Numbered from the stretch's first letter, positions 50,458 through 59,425 are shown. The stretch is 64,000 nt of DNA from Lujinxingia vulgaris (GCF_007997015.1 NZ_VOSM01000007.1:186001-250000), one strand, 5' to 3'. Notes: a model not told the origin generated them from the letters alone. Numbers and translations: made by a program.

Positions 50458-51113
50458 GCTCGACAGATGAATGGAACGAGCCGGCGCAACCTGTGCGCCG
50501 CAAACGCTTTGAGATGCTGCGCTCCTTCGCGCTGGCCGACATCATCACTATGGCCAACGCCGCCTGCGGGGTGGCCGCGATCTTCTGCTGTCTGAACTAC
50601 ATGGACGAGAAGATCGACCTCTATGTCTGGTGGGCGTTCGGGCTTCTGCCCCTGGCGCTGGTCTTCGATCTCTTCGACGGGGCGGTCGCTCGCTGGCGCC
50701 GCAAACACTCCGCGCTGGGCGCCGACCTCGATTCCCTGGCCGACATCGTCTCCTTCGGCGTCGCGCCCGCCGTGCTCGCCTACACCTTAGGCATGCGCGG
50801 GGGCTGGGACGCGGTCGTGCTGATCTTTTTCGTGGTCTGCGGCATCGCGCGTCTGGCCCGCTACAACGTGACCGCCGCCGAGCTCAGCGAGGGCTCGGGC
50901 AAAGTCCCCTACTACGAGGGCACGCCCATTCCCACGAGCCTTGTGCTGGTGCTGGTGATGGCGGTGGCCTTTGACCGCGGCGCCTACGGCGCCGCTCTCT
51001 GGGGGGGCGACCTGCAGCTTCTCGGCTGGGGCTTTCACCCCCTGGTGCTTCTCTTCGGCCTGAGCGGCAGCGCCATGATCAGCACGCATCTGCGCATCAA
51101 AAAGATCGGCTGA
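50454..51113 (+). CDS. pssA: CDP-diacylglycerol--serine O-phosphatidyltransferase
   Basis: Inner-membrane enzyme making phosphatidylserine from CDP-diacylglycerol and serine (219 aa), the first step toward phosphatidylethanolamine. The CDP-alcohol phosphotransferase signature DG-x2-AR-x8-G-x3-D-x3-D is complete, running from LFDGAVARWRRKHSAL to GADLDSLAD. YNVTAAELSEGSG and YYEGTPIPTS are typical of type II PssA. About six membrane helices are seen. No psd is adjacent. The gene ends before a strong terminator. Confidence 0.93.
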   Translation: MSSTDEWNEPAQPVRRKRFEMLRSFALADIITMANAACGVAAIFCCLNYMDEKIDLYVWWAFGLLPLALVFDLFDGAVARWRRKHSALGADLDSLADIVSFGVAPAVLAYTLGMRGGWDAVVLIFFVVCGIARLARYNVTAAELSEGSGKVPYYEGTPIPTSLVLVLVMAVAFDRGAYGAALWGGDLQLLGWGFHPLVLLFGLSGSAMISTHLRIKKIG

Positions 51114-51142
51114 AGGTCGCTCGCCAACCTCCGCAGCAGACA

Positions 51143-51187
51143 CAAAAAAAACGCCGAGACGATCGCATCGTCTCGGCGTTTTTTTTC
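51143..51187. terminator. Bidirectional terminator after pssA
   Basis: Arms ACGCCGAGACGAT and ATCGTCTCGGCGT are separated by three bases. An eight-base A-run and an eight-base T-run flank them. It serves pssA (+) and the small membrane peptide gene (-). Confidence 0.92.
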
Positions 51188-51200
51188 GACATCTGTCGGC

Positions 51201-51329
51201 TTAGAGGTGGGCCATGTACTTGCTGATCAGAATGATCGCGGCCACACCAAAGCAGATGCCCACGGTGACCACCGGAACCCAGGGTGCCTGGTGGATGGGG
51301 CCATCATGTTCGTCGTGATTTTCAGCCAT
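51201..51329 (-). CDS. 42-residue single-pass membrane peptide
   Basis: A short gene found by direct reading. A perfect AAAGGAG stands 6 bases before an ATG, and the product has the form MAENHDEHDGPIHQ, then a hydrophobic helix (PVVTVGICFGVAAIILIS), then KYMAHL. The N-terminus is His/Asp/Glu-rich, and the helix is long enough to cross the membrane once. The downstream terminator is shared with pssA. Small subunits of respiratory complexes have this look, but I cannot assign it. Coding is likely, since the Shine-Dalgarno, the length and the composition agree. Confidence 0.65.
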   Translation of the reverse strand: MAENHDEHDGPIHQAPWVPVVTVGICFGVAAIILISKYMAHL

Positions 51330-51597
51330 GTTGTGCTCCTTTAACGCGCGATGCCCTTATGGGGCGATTGAGTTGATGCGGCTCAGGCGGCGGCATCTTT
51401 GCCAGAGGCACAGGGATTGTAAAGGAAAATCCGGCCGCGGGCCTGCGGCAGATCAGCGCGCTTCAGGCGTGGGCGAGCCGGCCGGCGCCTTGTACCGGCC
51501 GGGCGCTGGTAGTACAAGGCGACCTCCCGCCGGTGCGCTCCCCTCTGGCGCGCGCTCTGACTCCTTTTCTGTATCGCTGTGCGAAGTGAGGCTGTAG

Positions 51598-52629
51598 ATG
51601 GATCTTCTCAAAGTACTCTCCGAGATGCCCGGTGCCCCGGGTCGTGAAGAGCTGGTGCGCGAGTTTATCGAGTCCAAGGTCAAAGGCCTGGCCGATGAGA
51701 TCACCACCGACGCGATGGGCAACCTGATCTGCCGCAAGAAGCCGGCCGAGGGTGCCACCGACGTCCAGAAGGTGATGATCGCCTGCCATATGGACGAGAT
51801 CGCCTTCTACGTGCGCCTGATCGACGACAAGGGCTTCATTCGCCTGCACAACGCCGGCGGCTTTGATAACCGCAACCTCTTCGCGCGCCGCGTGCGCATC
51901 CAGACCCGCGACGGCGAGGTCATCGAAGGCGTGATGAACCCCGGTGGACGCCCGATTCATATCGCCGCGCCCGAAGATCGCACCAAGATCCCCAAGATGG
52001 CCGAGTTCTTTGTGGACACCGGCCTCGATAAAGACACCGTCACCGCCAAAATCCGCCCGGGCGACCCGGTGACGCTGGTGCAGGAGTTCAGCGAGCTCGG
52101 TGAGATGGTCACCGGCAAATGCCTCGACAACCGCGTGGCCTGCTGGGTAGGCGTGCGCCTGCTTGAGCGTCTGCAGGCCAGCGAGAACTACGACATCTAC
52201 GTGGTCTTCACCGTGCAGGAAGAGGTCGGGCTTCGCGGCGCGATCACCAGCGGCTACGCCATCGAGCCGGACATCTCCATCGCCATCGACACCACCCTGG
52301 CCGTCGACACCCCCGGGGTCCCGGGCGAAGAGCAGATCACGGAGCTGGGCAAGGGCGTGGCCATCAAGATCCTCGACGGCTACACCATCAGCAACAAAGA
52401 GCTCGTCGACACCTTCGTCGATCTGGCTGAGTCCGAAGGCATCACCCACCAGTACGAAGTTCTGCCGATGGGCGGCACCGACGCCGGCGCCATGCAACGC
52501 GCCCGCGCCGGCAGCCGCGCCATCACCTTGAGCGTGCCCACCCGCTACATTCACACCGTCACCGAGATGGTCCACAAGGGCGACCTCCGCGCCACCCTGG
52601 ACCTTCTGGCGGCCTACCTCAGCAAGTGA
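51598..52629 (+). CDS. M42 family metallopeptidase
   Basis: Cytosolic aminopeptidase-type enzyme of 343 aa. Zinc motifs: ACHMDEIAF (H64, D66), CLDNRVACW (bridging Asp), TVQEEVGLRGA (catalytic Glu pair), IAIDTTLAVDTPG (Asp) and a late TRYIHTVTEM (His). These are the standard five-ligand set of M42 tetrahedral aminopeptidases and related PepA/FrvX proteins. GAGG stands 6 bases before the ATG. It is followed after 8 bases by an aminotransferase, which may handle released amino acids. That link is inferred from position. Confidence 0.92.
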   Translation: MDLLKVLSEMPGAPGREELVREFIESKVKGLADEITTDAMGNLICRKKPAEGATDVQKVMIACHMDEIAFYVRLIDDKGFIRLHNAGGFDNRNLFARRVRIQTRDGEVIEGVMNPGGRPIHIAAPEDRTKIPKMAEFFVDTGLDKDTVTAKIRPGDPVTLVQEFSELGEMVTGKCLDNRVACWVGVRLLERLQASENYDIYVVFTVQEEVGLRGAITSGYAIEPDISIAIDTTLAVDTPGVPGEEQITELGKGVAIKILDGYTISNKELVDTFVDLAESEGITHQYEVLPMGGTDAGAMQRARAGSRAITLSVPTRYIHTVTEMVHKGDLRATLDLLAAYLSK

Positions 52630-52637
52630 GTCTGTCG

Positions 52638-53801
52638 ATGAGTACTCAGGATTTTCGCAGCGAACGCATTGGCTTTTTGCAGCAGTCCGAGATCCGGGCG
52701 ATGACCCGCGAATGCAACCGCCTCGGCGGCATCAACCTGGGCCAGGGCGTCTGCCCCTTGCCCTCGCCGCCCGAGCTTTTAGAGGCCGCGGCCCAGGCGG
52801 TGCGCGAAGACCTGAGCACCTACAGCCGCTTCGACGGCGTGGACGAGCTGCGCCACGCCGTCGCCAGAAAACTCAAGCGCTACAACAAGATCGACGTCGA
52901 CCCGGAGACCGAGCTCGTCACCACCATCGGCTCGGCCGGCGCGTTTATCTGCGCGCTGCAGGGGCTCTTTAACCCGGGCGATGAGATCATCGTCTTTGAA
53001 CCCTTTTACGGCTACCACGTCAACGCCATCCGCGTGGCCGGCTGCGTGCCGAAAGTCATCACGATGAAGGCGCCGGACTGGTCCTTCGATCCGGAAGATC
53101 TGGAGCGCCTGCGCACCGACCGCACCCGCGCCGTGCTCGTCAACACCCCCGGAAACCCCAGCGGCAAAGTCTTCAGCCGGGACGAACTCGGGGTCATCGC
53201 CGATTTTTGCAAAACCCACGATCTGCTCGGCATCACCGACGAGATCTACGAGTACCTCGTCTACGACGGCCAGGAGCACGTCAGCCTGGCCACGCTCCCG
53301 GGAATGTTCGAGCGTACGATCACCATGTCGGGGTTTTCCAAAACCTTCGCCATCACCGGCTGGCGCCTGGGCTACGTGGCCGCGCCCGCGCACCTGGCCG
53401 GCCCGATGGGCCTTGTGAACGATCTTTTCTACATCTGCGCCCCCACGCCCCTGCAACACGGCCTGGCCCGCGCCCTGGAAGTCATCGGCGACGATTACTT
53501 CGACGACATCCGCAAAAAGTACAAAGCCAACCGCGATCTCTTCTGCGACGCGCTCGTCCAGGCCGGGCTGACCCCCCACGTCCCCGAGGGCTCCTACTAC
53601 ATCCTCACCGACGTGAGCCGCTTCCGTCTCAACGACGCCCGCGCCTCGGCGATGCATATCCTCGAAAAGGCCGGCGTCGCCTCGGTCGCCGGCTCCGCCT
53701 TCTTCGCCACCGACGGCGGCCGCAACCTCGTACGTTTCTGCGTCGCCCAACCCCGCGAGGTCGTCGAACAAGCCGCCGAACGCATCCAGGTTTTTCGCTA
53801 A
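52638..53801 (+). CDS. Class I/II aminotransferase
   Basis: PLP-dependent fold-type I enzyme of 387 aa. Motifs include INLGQGVCPLPSPPELLEAA, TYSRFDGVDELRHAVARKL, TTIGSAGAFICALQGLFNPG, VLVNTPGNPSGKV, ITDEIYEYLVYDG and the Schiff-base Lys in MSGFSKTFAITGWRLGY. The order fits aspartate/kynurenine/methionine-type aminotransferases; the donor is not predictable. The ATG at 52638 is preferred over a GTG overlapping the M42 stop, although its ribosome site is weak. It is followed by array B. Confidence 0.88.
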   Translation: MSTQDFRSERIGFLQQSEIRAMTRECNRLGGINLGQGVCPLPSPPELLEAAAQAVREDLSTYSRFDGVDELRHAVARKLKRYNKIDVDPETELVTTIGSAGAFICALQGLFNPGDEIIVFEPFYGYHVNAIRVAGCVPKVITMKAPDWSFDPEDLERLRTDRTRAVLVNTPGNPSGKVFSRDELGVIADFCKTHDLLGITDEIYEYLVYDGQEHVSLATLPGMFERTITMSGFSKTFAITGWRLGYVAAPAHLAGPMGLVNDLFYICAPTPLQHGLARALEVIGDDYFDDIRKKYKANRDLFCDALVQAGLTPHVPEGSYYILTDVSRFRLNDARASAMHILEKAGVASVAGSAFFATDGGRNLVRFCVAQPREVVEQAAERIQVFR

Positions 53802-53897
53802 TGGATCAGGTGGGCGCTGCCGCTCCCAGAGGTGCATAACGACGATGGCGAGCCGTTTTTTTGGTCATGGGCTGGGAGTCGGCTGCCGCGCCGATGG

Positions 53898-54363
53898 CTG
53901 AGTTGTCGATTTACCCGGGTAAAAGGGGAGGTAAGGAGTCTGAGTTGTCGATTTACCCGGGTAAAACGAGAGGTAAGGGGGCTGAGTAGGCGATCTGGCC
54001 AGGTAAAACGAGAGGTAAGGGGTCTGAGTTGCCGATTTACCTGAGTAAAACGCGAGGTAAGGGGTCTGAGCTGGCGATCTGGCCAGGTAAAAGGGGAGGT
54101 AAGGAGGCTGAGTTGGCGATTTACCTGAGTAGAATCGCAGCTAAGGGGTCTGAGTTGCCGATCTGTTGTGAACAGAACGCGAGCTAAGGGGTCTGAGTTG
54201 CCGATCTGTTGCGAACAGAACGCGAGCTAAGGGGTCTGAGTTGCCGTTCTGTTGTGAACAGAACGAGAGCTAAGGGGGCTGAGTAGCCGTTCTGTTGCGA
54301 ACAGAACGCGAGCTAAGCAGTCCGAGTCGGCGATCGAGCGCTCAAGAACGGGAGGTAAGATAC
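53898..54363. repeat. Tandem array of 42/43-bp units with swapped palindromic cores (array B)
   Basis: Eleven head-to-tail units start at 53898, 53940, 53982, 54024, 54066, 54108, 54150, 54193, 54236, 54279 and 54322. Units 1-6 and 11 are 42 bp; units 7-10 are 43 bp. Flanks are conserved (left CTGAGTTGCCGAT; right AACGCGAGCTAAGGGGT). The core is a dyad that differs by unit: TTTACCCGGGTAAA (1, 2), CTGGCCAG (3, 5), TTTAC-CTGA-GTAAA (4), TTTAC-CTGA-GTAGA (6, one G-T pair), TCTGTT-GTG-AACAGA (7), TCTGTT-GCG-AACAGA (8), GTTCTGTT-GTG-AACAGAAC (9), GTTCTGTT-GCG-AACAGAAC (10) and GAGCGCTC (11). Stops occur in every unit, so it is not coding. The 96 bp before (53802-53897) and 225 bp after (54364-54588) show no gene; the latter is the pyc leader. 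Confidence 0.93.
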
Positions 54364-54588
54364 CTGGTCCATGGCCCTGATCGATCACACAGCCCTCCCT
54401 GATTAAAAGATCCTGATCAAAAAAACAGCAAAAGGCTCGCCGCCGGAGGGTTGGTGATGAGAGTTGGGGGCATGACGCGACGCGTCGGGTGGGCTATGGT
54501 CTGGGGGAGAATGACAGATGAACGGATAGGCGCGAGCGGTCGGCGTTTTTGCTGAATGAGACTCCTTTTTGAGTGAGGTTGTGCGGCT

Positions 54589-57500
54589 ATGGCGAGAGAG
54601 ATTCGTAATGTGTTGGCGGCGAACCGCGGGGAGATCGCGGTTCGAATCTTTCGGGCGTGCACGGAGCTGGGGCTCGCGACGACGGCGATCTACAGCTTTG
54701 AAGATCGGCTGGCGATCCACCGCTACAAGGCCGATCGGGCCTATCAGATTGGCGAGGAAGGAAAGCCGGTGGAGGCGTACCTGGATGGGGACGCGATCAT
54801 TGAGCTGGCGCTGGCCAAGGGGGTCGACGCGATTCACCCGGGCTACGGGTTCTTGAGCGAGAACGCCGACTTTGCGCAGAAGGTGATTGAGGCGGGTTTG
54901 GTGTGGATCGGGCCGCCACCGGAGGTGATGCGGGCGCTGGGCGACAAGCTGGCCGCGCGGGAGGTGGCCAAACGCGCCGGGGTGCCGGTGGTGCCCGGGA
55001 GTGGCGGGGCGGTGCAGACCGAGGAGGAGGCGCTGCAGGCCGCGACCAGCATCGGCTATCCGCTGCTGGTGAAGGCCGCCCACGGCGGGGGCGGCCGTGG
55101 GATGCGCGTGGTCAACCAGGAGAGCGAGCTTGTGGAGGCGGTGCGCTCAGCGCGCAGCGAGTCGCAGGCGGCCTTTGGGAGCCCCTCGGTGTTTCTGGAG
55201 CGCTATGTGGTGAACCCGCGCCATATCGAGGTGCAGCTTTTAGGCGATACCCACGGCAACGTGGTGCACCTCTTTGAGCGCGACTGCTCGGTGCAGCGGC
55301 GCATGCAGAAGATCGTGGAGCTTGCGCCGGCGCCCAATCTCGCTGACGAGGTGCGCGAGAAGCTCTACGAGTACAGCCTGCGCCTGGCCGAGGAGGTGGG
55401 CTACAGCAGCGCGGGCACCGTGGAGTTTCTGGTCGAGGAGCGTGAGGGGAGCTTTGAGATCTACTTCATCGAGGTGAACACCCGCATTCAGGTTGAGCAT
55501 ACGGTCACCGAGATGATCACCGGCCGCGACCTGATTCAGGCGATGATTCGGGTGGCCGAGGGCGCGAAGCTCAGCGACGCGAGCATCGGCATTGAGGGGC
55601 AGGAGGCCATCAAGCGCAAAGGTCAGGCCATTCAGGCGCGGGTGACCACCGAGGATCCGGAGCGCAATTTTGCGCCGGACTCCGGGCGCATCATCACCTA
55701 CCGCTCGGCGGCCGGCCACGGCATCCGCCTGGACGCCGGAGTGGGGGGCTCGGGCTCCGAGATTTTGCCCTTTTACGACTCGATGCTGGTGAAGGTCTCG
55801 GCATGGGGGCAGGACCTTGGCGAAGCGGCGAGGCGGCTGGACCGCAGTCTGGCGGAGTTTCGTATTCGCGGCGTGAAGACGAACCTCCCCTTTTTGCAGC
55901 GGGTGGTGCGCCACGAGCAGTTTTTGTCGGGCGATACCCACACACGCTTCATCGACGAGACGCCCCAGCTCTTTGTGTACCCGCCGCGTCGCGACCGGGG
56001 CACCAAGGCCCTGATGGCGCTGGGCGACATCACCGTCAACGGACCGCCCGGCAGCACCACACGCTTTGCCCGACCGCAGCCGCTGATCGTGCCGAAGGCA
56101 CCGAAGATCAAAGGCAAGCCCCCCACAAGCCCCGCCTTCGCGGTCTTTGAGCAGGAGGGGGCCGAGGGGCTTTCCAAATGGATCCGCAACCAGGAGGCGC
56201 TGCTCGTCACCGATACGACCTTCCGCGATGCGCATCAGTCGCTGCTGGCGACGCGGGTGCGCACCAACGATCTGCTGGAGATCGCCCCGGCGACCGCGCA
56301 CATGCTCCCCGGGCTCTTCTCGTACGAGATGTGGGGCGGGGCGACCTTTGATGTGTGCATGCGCTTCCTGCAGGAAGATCCCTGGGAGCGGCTCGCGCGC
56401 ATGCGCCAGGCCATCCCCGGGGCGCTCTTTCAGATGCTGCTGCGCGGCGCCAATGCCGTGGGCTACACCAACTACCCCGACAACGTGGTGCGCGCCTTTG
56501 TGCAGGAGGCCGCCCAGGCCGGCGTGGACGTCTTCCGCGTCTTCGACGCGCTGAACTACGTCCCGAATATGGAGCTGGCGATGGAGGAGGTCGCCCGCGC
56601 CGGTAAGATCGTGGAGGCCTCGATCTGCTACACGGGAGACGTGCTCGACCCCGACGAGACCAAGTACACGCTGGACTACTACACCAACCTGGCGAAAGAG
56701 CTCGCCAGCCGCGGGGCGCATATCCTCAACATCAAGGATATGGCCGGCCTGCTCAAACCCTACTCGGCCAAAGTGCTGGTCGAAGCCCTCAAAGAGGCGG
56801 TGGATCTGCCGATTCACCTGCATACCCACGACACCTCCGGCAACGGGGTGGCGATGTACCTGATGGCCGCCCAGGCCGGCGTGGATGTAGTGGATTGCGC
56901 GCTGAGCTCGATGGCCGGGCTCACCAGCCAGCCCTCGCTCAACGCGGTGGTGAGCGCGCTGGAGGGCCAGACGCGCCAGCCCGATCTCGACAGCCAGGCC
57001 CTGGAGCGCCTCTCGGAGCATTGGGAGCTTCTGCGCGAGATCTATTATCCCTTTGAGTCGGGGCTTAAGTCTTCGACGACCGATGTCTACAACCACGAGA
57101 TCCCCGGCGGGCAGTACTCCAACCTGCGTCCGCGGGCGATTCAGCTCGGCCTTGGCGAGCGCTGGACCGAGGTCAAGCAGACCTACCAGCGGGTCAACAA
57201 GGAGATGGGCAACATCGTTAAGGTCACCCCGACCAGTAAGGTGGTGGCTGACTTCTCGATGTTCCTCGTGCAGAACGACCTGAGCTTTGAGGCGATCTAT
57301 GAGATGGCCGAGCGCGGTGAAGACATCGACTTCCCGCAGTCGGTCATCGACTTCTTCTACGGCAATATGGGCCAGCCCTACGGGGGCTTCCCCCGGAAGC
57401 TGCAGTCGATCGTGCTCAAGGGCCGCGAGCCGCTTACGGGGCGGGCCGGTGAGGGCATGGCGGATTATGACTGGGGCGCGAAGGAGGAGGAACTGCGGGA

Positions 57501-58059
57501 TCTTCTGGGACGCGAGCCCACGCGCCGCGAGGCGATCAGCTACGCGCTCTACCCGAAGGTCTTTGCCGGGTTTGCGCGCACCATCCAGGAGTTTGGCGAG
57601 TACCGCATCCTGGAGACGGTGCCCTTTCTCTACGGCATGGAGGTGGGCGACGAGACGATGGTGGAGATCGAGGAGGGCAAGACCCTCGTCATCAAACTTA
57701 AAGCCATCAGCGAGGTGCGCGATGACGGCACTCGCCGCGTCTACTTCGAGCTCAACGGGCAGCCCCGCGATGTGGCGATCATCGACGCTTCGGCCGAACT
57801 CAGCTCGGGTGCGCGGCCCAAAGCCGATAAGTCGAAGCCCGGGGAGGTCGGGGCGCCGATGCAGGGCAAGGTGCTTACGATCGCGGTGGCGGTGGGTGAT
57901 GCGGTCAGCCGCGGTGATACGCTGCTCTCCACCGAGGCGATGAAGATGGAGACCAACATCACCAGCCCGGTCGACGGCACGATCAAGGCGATCGAGGTGA
58001 GTGAGGGGGATTCGGTGGGCGCCGGCGACCGCGTGGTGCTGATTGAGCCGAAGAGCTAA
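54589..58059 (+). CDS. pyc: Pyruvate carboxylase
   Basis: Biotin-dependent anaplerotic enzyme converting pyruvate and bicarbonate to oxaloacetate with ATP (1156 aa, full-length single-chain type). The biotin carboxylase domain (about 1-460) has LVKAAHGGGGRGMRVV, IEVNTRIQVEHTVTE and the opening VLAANRGEIAVRIFRACTEL. The carboxyltransferase domain (about 535-1000) has TDTTFRDAHQSLLATRVR and HLHTHDTSGNG (metal His pair). The C-terminal carrier domain holds biotinyl Lys1119 in STEAMKMETN. Key residues are all present. Array B lies immediately upstream. Confidence 0.97.
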   Translation: MAREIRNVLAANRGEIAVRIFRACTELGLATTAIYSFEDRLAIHRYKADRAYQIGEEGKPVEAYLDGDAIIELALAKGVDAIHPGYGFLSENADFAQKVIEAGLVWIGPPPEVMRALGDKLAAREVAKRAGVPVVPGSGGAVQTEEEALQAATSIGYPLLVKAAHGGGGRGMRVVNQESELVEAVRSARSESQAAFGSPSVFLERYVVNPRHIEVQLLGDTHGNVVHLFERDCSVQRRMQKIVELAPAPNLADEVREKLYEYSLRLAEEVGYSSAGTVEFLVEEREGSFEIYFIEVNTRIQVEHTVTEMITGRDLIQAMIRVAEGAKLSDASIGIEGQEAIKRKGQAIQARVTTEDPERNFAPDSGRIITYRSAAGHGIRLDAGVGGSGSEILPFYDSMLVKVSAWGQDLGEAARRLDRSLAEFRIRGVKTNLPFLQRVVRHEQFLSGDTHTRFIDETPQLFVYPPRRDRGTKALMALGDITVNGPPGSTTRFARPQPLIVPKAPKIKGKPPTSPAFAVFEQEGAEGLSKWIRNQEALLVTDTTFRDAHQSLLATRVRTNDLLEIAPATAHMLPGLFSYEMWGGATFDVCMRFLQEDPWERLARMRQAIPGALFQMLLRGANAVGYTNYPDNVVRAFVQEAAQAGVDVFRVFDALNYVPNMELAMEEVARAGKIVEASICYTGDVLDPDETKYTLDYYTNLAKELASRGAHILNIKDMAGLLKPYSAKVLVEALKEAVDLPIHLHTHDTSGNGVAMYLMAAQAGVDVVDCALSSMAGLTSQPSLNAVVSALEGQTRQPDLDSQALERLSEHWELLREIYYPFESGLKSSTTDVYNHEIPGGQYSNLRPRAIQLGLGERWTEVKQTYQRVNKEMGNIVKVTPTSKVVADFSMFLVQNDLSFEAIYEMAERGEDIDFPQSVIDFFYGNMGQPYGGFPRKLQSIVLKGREPLTGRAGEGMADYDWGAKEEELRDLLGREPTRREAISYALYPKVFAGFARTIQEFGEYRILETVPFLYGMEVGDETMVEIEEGKTLVIKLKAISEVRDDGTRRVYFELNGQPRDVAIIDASAELSSGARPKADKSKPGEVGAPMQGKVLTIAVAVGDAVSRGDTLLSTEAMKMETNITSPVDGTIKAIEVSEGDSVGAGDRVVLIEPKS

Positions 58060-58065
58060 CGCAAA

Positions 58066-58101
58066 AAACCTCGCCAGCGCATCGAGGCGCTGGCGAGGTT
58101 T
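58066..58101 (-). terminator. Terminator hairpin between pyc and the Cys-repeat protein
   Basis: Arms AACCTCGCCAGCGC and GCGCTGGCGAGGTT are separated by a short loop. The T-run is on the minus-strand side (revcomp of AAAAAA), so it fits the gene ending at 58135; pyc may also stop here with less efficiency. Confidence 0.8.
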
Positions 58102-58134
58102 GGGGACGCGGGGTGTTGACGTCAGGAAGGGGGT

Positions 58135-59223
58135 TCAGGCGCGGCTGGCGTCCAGGCATTGCTGGAAGTCACGCGAGAAGGAGGTCGCCTCGCTGCACGC
58201 CCGGATGACCGGGGCGGGGCGGTGGCGGAATCCCGCGGCAGCCGAGACGCAGCCGCGGAAGTCGCTGGAGAAGGAGGTCGCCTCGCCACAGGCCCGAATC
58301 GCTGGGGCCGGCGGGGTGCGGAAGGCCGAGGCGGTGTTCATGCAGTGCTCAAAATCACCCGAGAAGGTCGTGGCGTCACCGCAGGCGCGGATGGTCGCGA
58401 CGGCATCGGCTGCGGGGAGGCGAGTGGCGCTCTCGATGCAGTGGGTGACCTGACCGGGGAAGGGGCTCTGGTCGCCGCAGGCCTCAACGATCTGGGCGCG
58501 GGAGGCACCGGGGCGCGGGTGGTGCGGATGTCCGGCGTGCGGAGGCGGTCCGGGACGATGGGGGCGACCGGCGTGCGGGGGACGGCGATGGTCGCGGTCG
58601 CGGCGGCGGTCGTAGCGATCATCGCGGTCGTCGTGGTCATCGCGGTCACGGCCATAGCGGTCGTCGCGGTCGTGGCGGCGGCCATAGCGGTCCCGGTCGT
58701 AGCGATCGTCGCGGTCACGGTCGTAGCGATCATCGCGGTCACGGTCGTCGTGGTCGGGGTAGCCCGGGGAGCGGCGCAACTCGACGATGGGCAAACGCAG
58801 GGTCTGGGCGGGTCGGCGTCTCTCAAGGCGCATGGTGGTGATGGTGTTGGGGCCCTGGGTGCCGACCAGCCGGAGCTCGGCGTGGGAGGCCGCGGCGCGG
58901 CTGCCCAGGCGCATGGTCGCCTGACCGCGGGGGGCGTCGATACGCAGCGCCTGCACGAACTCGAAGTCACGGGAGGAGCCGTCGGGAAGGTAGACGTTGA
59001 GACGAGGTTGAATGCGGGCCTGCTGCAGCGCGCCCCAGTCGCGGGCATCGACCTGGTAGGTGATGATGAGCTGGCCCCGGTCACGCTCCACGCTCAGGGT
59101 GTTGAGCTGAACATCGTAGCCGCGGTTCTGGGCCGAGGCGTTGAGCGAGAAGAGCAGCGTGGCACACATCATCAACACAGCGATCATGGTCGGGGCGAAG
59201 GGGCTCGGGGGCAGGCGCTTCAT
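58135..59223 (-). CDS. Secreted protein with Asp/Arg-rich linker and four Cys-pair repeats
   Basis: 362 aa from the ATG at 59223 (GGAG upstream). A signal peptide (MIAVLMMCATLLFSLNASA) is followed by a beta-rich domain (about 33-150) and a low-complexity RDDRYDR-type region (about 155-215). A Pro/His linker then leads to four tandem repeats (245-266, 278-298, 309-329 and 340-360). Each carries Cys-x12-Cys in an ACGEATSFSxDFxxC pattern, and repeat spacing is 31-32 residues. Paired Cys residues probably form one disulfide per repeat. No family is recognised; it resembles a surface or periplasmic binding protein with repeated modules. Confidence 0.75.
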   Translation of the reverse strand: MKRLPPSPFAPTMIAVLMMCATLLFSLNASAQNRGYDVQLNTLSVERDRGQLIITYQVDARDWGALQQARIQPRLNVYLPDGSSRDFEFVQALRIDAPRGQATMRLGSRAAASHAELRLVGTQGPNTITTMRLERRRPAQTLRLPIVELRRSPGYPDHDDRDRDDRYDRDRDDRYDRDRYGRRHDRDDRYGRDRDDHDDRDDRYDRRRDRDHRRPPHAGRPHRPGPPPHAGHPHHPRPGASRAQIVEACGDQSPFPGQVTHCIESATRLPAADAVATIRACGDATTFSGDFEHCMNTASAFRTPPAPAIRACGEATSFSSDFRGCVSAAAGFRHRPAPVIRACSEATSFSRDFQQCLDASRA

Positions 59224-59425
59224 GGTCGACTCCGGGAGGTTCGTCGCGCCGCGGGCCGCCCTGACGGCCCGCGACGCTGGAGGAGAGATGCAGCGGTCGG
59301 GGCGATGTTGCTTAAGTTTCCCGGCCGCACTGTTGAGACGCCTCGCCACCCGGGGTATTCATCACGAAGACGAAGTTCACCGGCCAACACCGATTTCCAC
59401 ACAACAATGCGATGAGGAGCATACG

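Noticed and set aside
53898-54363. CRISPR array
   Set aside because: Flanks are not identical, the variable part is only about 8-19 bp and palindromic, core types recur in several units, and no cas genes are present.
53898-54363. Plasmid or chromosome partition site bound by a nearby ParB
   Set aside because: Layout resembles sopC, but no parA/parB or replication gene is nearby. Kept only as an architectural analogy.
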